Shown piece after piece: positions 6,583 through 9,862 of a stretch of 9,862 nt of DNA. The notes below the pieces were generated by a model. It ran no database searches and was not told the DNA's origin. It worked only from the letters and a program-made list of their open reading frames with translations. This DNA comes from Acidobacteriota bacterium. Lineage in GTDB: Bacteria > Acidobacteriota > Terriglobia > UBA7540. The translations under genes and the position numbers were made by a program. How positions within the stretch are numbered: the stretch's first letter is position 1; every line of letters starts with the position of its first letter. The stretch is from assembly GCA_003165615.1 (NCBI GenBank), contig PLWR01000272.1, forward strand, positions 1 through 9,862. Reading direction: 5' to 3'.

Positions 6583-6632
6583 TTTTTGACACGAAACGTC
6601 GTTCATTTTGCACTTTTTGTAACGAAACGTCG
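6583..6632 (+). repeat. Pair of 19-bp direct repeats spaced 31 bp
   Basis: TTTTTGACACGAAACGTCG (6583-6601) and TTTTTGTAACGAAACGTCG (6614-6632) match at 17 of 19 positions, 31 bp start to start, about three helical turns. A weaker third copy (GACGCGAACCGACGG, from 6651) follows 32 bp after the second. This could be a protein-binding array or the multiple-repeat end of a decayed insertion sequence. Confidence 0.6.
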
Positions 6633-6731
6633 GACATATTTGTCCCCAATGACGCGAACCGACGGCTAAAAGCTGCATTTTTGATGCAAATGACAGCAAA
6701 GAGGGCTCGGTGCCTATTGTACGATTCAGGT

Positions 6732-6756
6732 GGCTCCGAATTCCGTATTCCGAGCC
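6732..6756. repeat. Imperfect inverted repeat, 10-bp arms
   Basis: GGCTCCGAAT (6732-6741) and ATTCCGAGCC (6747-6756) are reverse complements except one position, with a 5-nt loop. No T-run follows on either strand, so it is not a classical terminator. Confidence 0.5.
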
Positions 6757-6819
6757 TCGCAATCCTCACTCCTGATTTCGCCCTCCAGATTGGGAAGATC
6801 CCTCCACTCCGCCATACAG

Positions 6820-6848
6820 TTGTAACTTATCCCTTCGAGGGGTAGACT
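6820..6848 (+). promoter_or_regulatory. Candidate promoter for the CHAD gene
   Basis: TTGTAA (6820-6825), 17-bp spacer, TAGACT (6843-6848): each hexamer matches the sigma70 consensus at 4 of 6. The start would fall near 6855, giving a leader of about 100 nt. The same bases (GAGGGG at 6837-6842) would be the ribosome binding site of a possible small ORF starting at 6849, so the two readings compete. Confidence 0.35.
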
Positions 6849-6974
6849 ATGAGCTCCTTTATTCGAGGCTTTATGATCGCCCGGGTGCGCGGGTTTCCCA
6901 ACCTGCGAATTCCCATCGGGGCGGCGTATTCCCTCCCAATTTTTTCGAGGCTACTTCCATGGAAGAGGCATTAA
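6849..6974 (+). CDS. Possible 41-aa small protein or leader peptide before the CHAD gene
   Basis: ATG at 6849 is preceded by GAGGGG with 6-nt spacing, an excellent ribosome binding site. The frame runs 41 codons to TAA at 6972-6974, overlapping the CHAD start (6959) by 16 nt in another frame. The product (begins MSSFIRGFMIARVRGFPNLR) is basic and partly hydrophobic, with no family I know. A second in-frame ATG at 6873 has GAGG 4 nt upstream, inside a TTCGAGGCT 9-mer that recurs before the CHAD ATG (6862-6870 and 6944-6952). The overlap would suit translational coupling. It needs a promoter upstream of 6820, and chance cannot be ruled out at this length. Confidence 0.3.
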   Translation: MSSFIRGFMIARVRGFPNLRIPIGAAYSLPIFSRLLPWKRH

Positions 6975-8017
6975 ACCCGGGCCACAGCGTCGCAACGGTG
7001 GGGCCGGATGAACCGTCCAGGCAGGCGGAGGCGGCCGCGCCCAAAAACGTGCTTCTGCTGCCCTACGAGGAAAGCGCCGGAAAGGTCCGCGAGCTCGCGC
7101 TGCACCAACTGAATCGCCTGATGTCGTTTGAAGCCAGAGTCCTGAAGGGCGACGACGCCGACGCCATTCATGATATGCGTGTGGCCAGCCGCCGCCTGCA
7201 GCAAGTCCTGGACCTGCTCTATCCCAAGCCGCGCCCGCAGGAGTATCGCCGCATGCGCCGCCAGATTCAACGCTGCCGCCAGGTGCTGGGTGACGTGCGC
7301 AACTGCGACGTCCTGCTGGAGATTGTCGGCCGCTCGCTGGGAAGAAAGCGCTCCGCCCGTCGTGAGGCTTGGACCTCGGTGCAACACTTCCTGCTGATGC
7401 GCAGGTCGGAAACCTTTTCGCGCACCATCCGCAAGATCGGCAAGATCAACCTCTCCGTCTTTTACGTCAACCTCAAGGAATTCCTCCATCGCGATAAGGC
7501 GCATAGCCATGTTGCCGAGCATCACGCCCACAGCGCGGGAGCTCCGCGTCCCGGGTTTGCCAAAGACCTCACCAGCGCGCTTGAATCCACATGGAAGCGG
7601 TTTGAAGACCAGATTGAGCTTTCGCACCGGGATCCGCGCCCCGAAGCCATCCACGGCGCGCGCATTGCCACCAAGCGATTGCGCTATCTGCTGGAGGTTT
7701 TTCATGAGTTCGCCGTGCCCGGCAGCGCTGACGCCCTGGTCTGCCTGCGGCAATTGCAAAAGGACCTGGGGGAATGGCACGACCTGGAAGTGCTGGAGCA
7801 GATGATGATTGAGTTGCTGGCGCGGAGGGAATTTCTGCGCGATCATTTGCCGCTGGCGATGCAGGTTGAGAAGCTGGTTTTGCGCAACCGGGAGAGCAAA
7901 GCTGAACTGGTGGAGACGTACTTCCAGTTGTCCCGCGAATCGGCGGAGATTCACCGATTGAAAGAGTGGGTCACCTATCTGCTGGCGTCGCCTTCCACAG
8001 CAATGGTCAAAGCCTGA
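6959..8017 (+). CDS. CHAD domain-containing protein (polyphosphate-binding fold)
   Basis: CHAD domains are alpha-helical bundles with basic surfaces that bind inorganic polyphosphate. The 352-residue product has both halves of the domain: IHDMRVASRRLQQVLDLL at 70-87 and its internal repeat IHGARIATKRLRYLLEVF at 231-248, with the conserved His71/His232 and the Arg/Lys clusters behind them; each half also has a matching LGDVRNCDVL (110-119) or LGEWHDLEVL (270-279) segment. A His-rich linker (HSHVAEHHAH, 182-191) separates the halves. There is no CYTH triphosphatase domain and no signal peptide, so this is a stand-alone cytoplasmic CHAD protein. The first ~35 residues look disordered. ATG start with GAGG at 6947-6950, 8 nt upstream. 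The 3' end overlaps the convergent kinase gene by 43 bp. Family sure; cellular role unknown. Confidence 0.9.
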   Translation: MEEALNPGHSVATVGPDEPSRQAEAAAPKNVLLLPYEESAGKVRELALHQLNRLMSFEARVLKGDDADAIHDMRVASRRLQQVLDLLYPKPRPQEYRRMRRQIQRCRQVLGDVRNCDVLLEIVGRSLGRKRSARREAWTSVQHFLLMRRSETFSRTIRKIGKINLSVFYVNLKEFLHRDKAHSHVAEHHAHSAGAPRPGFAKDLTSALESTWKRFEDQIELSHRDPRPEAIHGARIATKRLRYLLEVFHEFAVPGSADALVCLRQLQKDLGEWHDLEVLEQMMIELLARREFLRDHLPLAMQVEKLVLRNRESKAELVETYFQLSRESAEIHRLKEWVTYLLASPSTAMVKA

Positions 8018-8829
8018 TCCTCAGCCGCGGATTCAGCCTGGTCGGTGGTTGAGGGTTTGGCGGGGGCGGGCATTTCCAGCACCTTGTGAGTGGCTGCATC
8101 AACAGGTTCGGCGGGCGGTGCCACGACGGAAAACAGCGGTTCGCGCGGCTCGCCCCTCAGCACGCGGGCCACACCGGCACGAAGATGTTCAAACACCGTG
8201 CGCGGGTCGGGCGTGGCGTCAATGACTTCGAAGTTGTACTCGTTTGCCAGGTTGTCAAACTCGGTCAGAAGCTCGGTTTGATACTTGCGGAAGCTGTCGT
8301 ACATATCCTCGCTGGGGTGAATGTCCATGCCCGACTCCCAATAATCGAAGCCGCGGGAGAAGACCACGCGAGGGATGAGGTCGTCCACGCCGATGCGCAG
8401 GTAAAACGTGGCGTCGGGCTTCAGGGCAAAGCCGTAAGCATTGCGAATCCAGCGGGGATCAGCGCCGCGCACAATGGCCCGGGCGATGAGCGAATAGATG
8501 TAACGGTCGGTGAGAACCACAAAGCCCGCACGCAGCGCGGGAACGATCTCATGTTCCAAGCGGTCGGCGAAATCAGTGGCATAGAACAGGCTGAGCGTGA
8601 TGCGCCCCAGCGTGTGGCCTTCCTTGGCCTGCTGAATGCCCTTGCCCGCAAGCTCCGAGCGCTTGATGGCGGTGTCAAGAACGGCGCGGCCCTGCTGCTC
8701 AAGCCACGGGCGCAGCAGGCGGATCTGCGTCGAGCGGCCAACCCCGTCAGTGCCTTCAATCACGATCAGCTTGCCGGACATTTCCGCCAGGTTCATGCCG
8801 GGCAGAGGAGCGGCATAGGTCTCTCTCAT
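7975..8829 (-). CDS. Thymidylate kinase-like P-loop protein, second of a tandem pair (Arg in P-loop)
   Basis: A P-loop nucleoside-monophosphate-kinase family protein of 284 residues. The Walker A motif reads GTDGVGRST (26-34), with Arg32 where the catalytic Lys is expected. Also present: ATDFADRLEH (84-93), the DRY motif VVLTDRYIYS (104-113), and YWESGMD (163-169) in the lid region. True thymidylate kinases usually carry an A-Y-Q after DRY...S; here it is ARAIVRG, so dTMP specificity is doubtful. The last ~60 residues are rich in Pro/Ala/Glu and look disordered, unlike the upstream paralogue. Start ATG overlaps the upstream stop as ATGA, with GAGGG (8837-8841) 7 nt upstream, which decides the start over Met12 or Met17. 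The 3' end overlaps the CHAD gene. Could be a degenerate or regulatory partner, or a kinase with altered chemistry. Confidence 0.85.
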   Translation of the reverse strand: MRETYAAPLPGMNLAEMSGKLIVIEGTDGVGRSTQIRLLRPWLEQQGRAVLDTAIKRSELAGKGIQQAKEGHTLGRITLSLFYATDFADRLEHEIVPALRAGFVVLTDRYIYSLIARAIVRGADPRWIRNAYGFALKPDATFYLRIGVDDLIPRVVFSRGFDYWESGMDIHPSEDMYDSFRKYQTELLTEFDNLANEYNFEVIDATPDPRTVFEHLRAGVARVLRGEPREPLFSVVAPPAEPVDAATHKVLEMPAPAKPSTTDQAESAAEDQALTIAVEGDASR

Positions 8830-9509
8830 GGCGCAACCCTCAATCTTTTCGCCTGGGCCAGCTTGGCCTTCACGGTCTGCCGCATGTAGGCCTGCTGCTC
8901 TTCAATGGGAAGCGTGGCATCCACGGTGGTCAGGTCGAACTCCGGAACCATCTTCTCGTACTCATCCAGGATTCGCCCCTGGAAGATGCCAAAGCTCTCT
9001 TCTGCGTCCTCGCTCAAGCCCAGATCCATTCCGGCCTCGTAATACTTCACGCCGTTGCGGCCATCCAGAATGCGGTTGATGGCCACGTTCAGGGGAACGC
9101 GGAAGTAGAATGCGGCGGTGGGCTTCACGGCAAAGCTGTAAAGCTCGCGCACCCACTGGCGATCCATGCCGCGCACCACGTCGCGCGCAAACGCCGTGTA
9201 GATATAGCGGTCGCACAGCACCACGGCGCCAGCTTTGAGCAAGGGGAGGATGTTGTGCTCCATGCGGTCAGCAAAGTCGGTGGCATGAATCAGGGAGAAA
9301 GTGGAGGGCGTCAGCGCCTGCCGCTTCTTGCCGCGCTTGGTGGTTTCACGGACGAGCGGGGAGGAGTTCCACTCACTGAAGACCACTCCGTAACCTTCCG
9401 CTTGCAACCACTGGTGCAGAAGAGCGAGCTGAGTGGATTTTCCCGAGCCGTCGATTCCCTCAACCACGAAGAGCTTGCCGGGAAAGCGATGCTCACCGTA
9501 CCGTTTCAT
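8826..9509 (-). CDS. Thymidylate kinase-like protein, first of a tandem pair (intact P-loop)
   Basis: A P-loop kinase of the dTMP kinase superfamily, 227 residues, about the usual length. The Walker A motif GIDGSGKST (18-26) is intact; ATDFADRMEH (76-85), VVLCDRYIYT (96-105) and KYYEAGMDLGLSED (155-168, lid region) follow. It clearly resembles the downstream gene along its whole length, so the pair arose by duplication. As in its partner, ARDVVRG replaces the AYQ segment of classical thymidylate kinases, so the true acceptor may not be dTMP. Start ATG at 9509 is chosen because GGAG (9517-9520) sits 7 nt upstream; the longer frame would run into the divergent acetyltransferase gene. The stop overlaps the next start (ATGA), so the two are translated together. 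Annotation as dTMP kinase is plausible but unproven. Confidence 0.87.
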   Translation of the reverse strand: MKRYGEHRFPGKLFVVEGIDGSGKSTQLALLHQWLQAEGYGVVFSEWNSSPLVRETTKRGKKRQALTPSTFSLIHATDFADRMEHNILPLLKAGAVVLCDRYIYTAFARDVVRGMDRQWVRELYSFAVKPTAAFYFRVPLNVAINRILDGRNGVKYYEAGMDLGLSEDAEESFGIFQGRILDEYEKMVPEFDLTTVDATLPIEEQQAYMRQTVKAKLAQAKRLRVAP

Positions 9510-9552
9510 GATGGCACTCCGCTTAACAAACCTCTGCTTGAATTGAAACGCA

Positions 9553-9558
9553 ATTGTA
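9553..9558 (-). promoter_or_regulatory. Candidate extended -10 promoter of the kinase operon
   Basis: On the - strand TGTTACAAT (9561 to 9553) is an extended -10 (TG-N-TACAAT, 5 of 6 in the hexamer). No good -35 is seen. Predicted start near 9546 gives a leader of about 36 nt that includes the GGAG ribosome binding site. An AATTG/CAATT inverted repeat at 9541-9555 overlaps it and could be an operator. Confidence 0.4.
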
Positions 9559-9609
9559 ACACAGGCCTCAGGGGCGGGAATAGCGAGCGGGGGGGGAATG
9601 CGGCTCCAT

Positions 9610-9638
9610 TTGGCTATCGACAGAACCGGGGTTACAAT
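9610..9638 (+). promoter_or_regulatory. Candidate promoter of the acetyltransferase gene (leaderless)
   Basis: TTGGCT (9610-9615), 17-bp spacer, TACAAT (9633-9638). The expected transcription start coincides with the ATG at 9645, and no Shine-Dalgarno sequence lies in front of it, so the mRNA would be leaderless. Confidence 0.5.
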
Positions 9639-9644
9639 TCCACC

Positions 9645-9862
9645 ATGCTGAACATCCGAAAAGCTATAGCCGACGACATCCCCCTCATTTTGGACTTCAT
9701 TCGCGAACTTGCCGATTACGAACGCCTGGCGCATGAGGCCGTCGCCACTCCGGAAGATTTGCTGCGGGACGGATTCTCCGGCGAACCGCGATTCCACGTG
9801 GAAATTGCCGAGTGGGAGGGTGAACCCGCGGGCTTCGCGCTCTGGTTCTACAACTACTCCAC
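9645..9862 (+). CDS. GNAT family N-acetyltransferase, N-terminal part (runs off window)
   Basis: 72 codons are visible. The N-terminus MLNIRKAIADDIPLILDFIR is the usual first strand and helix of GNAT acetyltransferases, which move acetyl from acetyl-CoA to amines. The next segments (ELADYERLAHEAVATPEDLL; then AEWEGEPAGFALWFYNYS) match the subfamily close to spermidine/spermine (diamine) N-acetyltransferases, in which FYNYST precedes the acetyl-CoA-binding half. The CoA-binding motif lies beyond the window, so integrity cannot be judged. Divergent from the kinase operon with 135 bp between starts. Substrate is an inference from subfamily only. Confidence 0.85.
   Translation, partial: MLNIRKAIADDIPLILDFIRELADYERLAHEAVATPEDLLRDGFSGEPRFHVEIAEWEGEPAGFALWFYNYS

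Larger units (their letters stand above)
6250..6720. other. Gene-poor region with AT-rich core; nothing recognised
   Basis: I see no known RNA or protein family here. A 100-codon frame from ATG 6276 (stop 6578) is basic and low in complexity and is not convincing. Structures present: a small hairpin ACTGC-TCCC-GCAGT at 6303-6316, a long stem-loop at 6510-6543, 19-bp direct repeats at 6583-6632, and GGACATATTTGTCC (6632-6645), a 5-bp inverted repeat. From about 6470 to 6690 the DNA is clearly richer in A/T than the genes on either side, which may mean regulatory DNA, an RNA gene or the remains of a foreign element. Confidence 0.5.

Noticed and set aside
6971..7954. 327-codon open frame on the - strand inside the CHAD gene
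   Set aside because: Antisense shadow of a GC-rich gene; the + strand product carries conserved CHAD motifs while this one has no recognisable domain.
8086..8889. 267-codon + strand frame across the kinase genes
   Set aside because: Shadow of two clear kinase genes on the other strand; no domain and no ribosome binding site recognised.
9510..9797. N-terminal extension of the first kinase to 9797
   Set aside because: It would overlap the divergent acetyltransferase start and both promoters; a good ribosome binding site fixes the start at 9509.

Overview
The window looks like chromosomal DNA from a GC-rich soil-type bacterium. My best guess is Acidobacteriota: the gene set (MauG-like cytochrome, ComEC, RlmD, tandem thymidylate-kinase-like genes next to a CHAD protein) and the intergenic REP-like and short-period repeats fit that phylum as I know it, but no rRNA or other strict marker is present. 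I see no prophage, transposase gene, tRNA, rRNA or CRISPR array.

Layout. 1-597 (+): C-terminal part of a MauG/cytochrome-c-peroxidase family protein, followed by a long perfect hairpin with a T-run (725-769) and a short run of 7-nt repeats. 825-5603 (-): a tight operon read right to left, in the order unrecognised conserved-looking 238-aa protein, 23S rRNA m5U methyltransferase (RlmD/RumA type), ComEC DNA-uptake channel, with 9- and 12-nt gaps. 5604-6200: a non-coding repeat island just upstream of that operon. It is arranged as nested inverted blocks: 14-mer repeats, 7-mer arrays, a 15-bp inverted repeat, and a head-to-head pair of REP-like units with three hairpins each. 6200-6958: gene-poor DNA with an AT-rich core, candidate promoters, hairpins, a 31-bp-phased direct repeat and a possible 41-aa small ORF overlapping the next start. 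6959-8017 (+): CHAD-domain (polyphosphate-binding) protein. 7975-9509 (-): two paralogous thymidylate-kinase-like P-loop kinases joined by an ATGA overlap; the second overlaps the CHAD gene tail to tail by 43 bp. 9645-end (+): start of a GNAT acetyltransferase, divergent from the kinases, apparently leaderless.

How the genes may work together. The methyltransferase operon is housekeeping-like, with natural transformation (ComEC) as a passenger. The kinase pair and CHAD protein may form a nucleotide/polyphosphate module: CHAD domains bind polyphosphate, and PPK2-type polyphosphate kinases share the thymidylate-kinase fold. That link is inference. The most unusual DNA is the nested inverted repeat island at 5613-6158 and its 7-nt repeat family, which reappears at 768-788.
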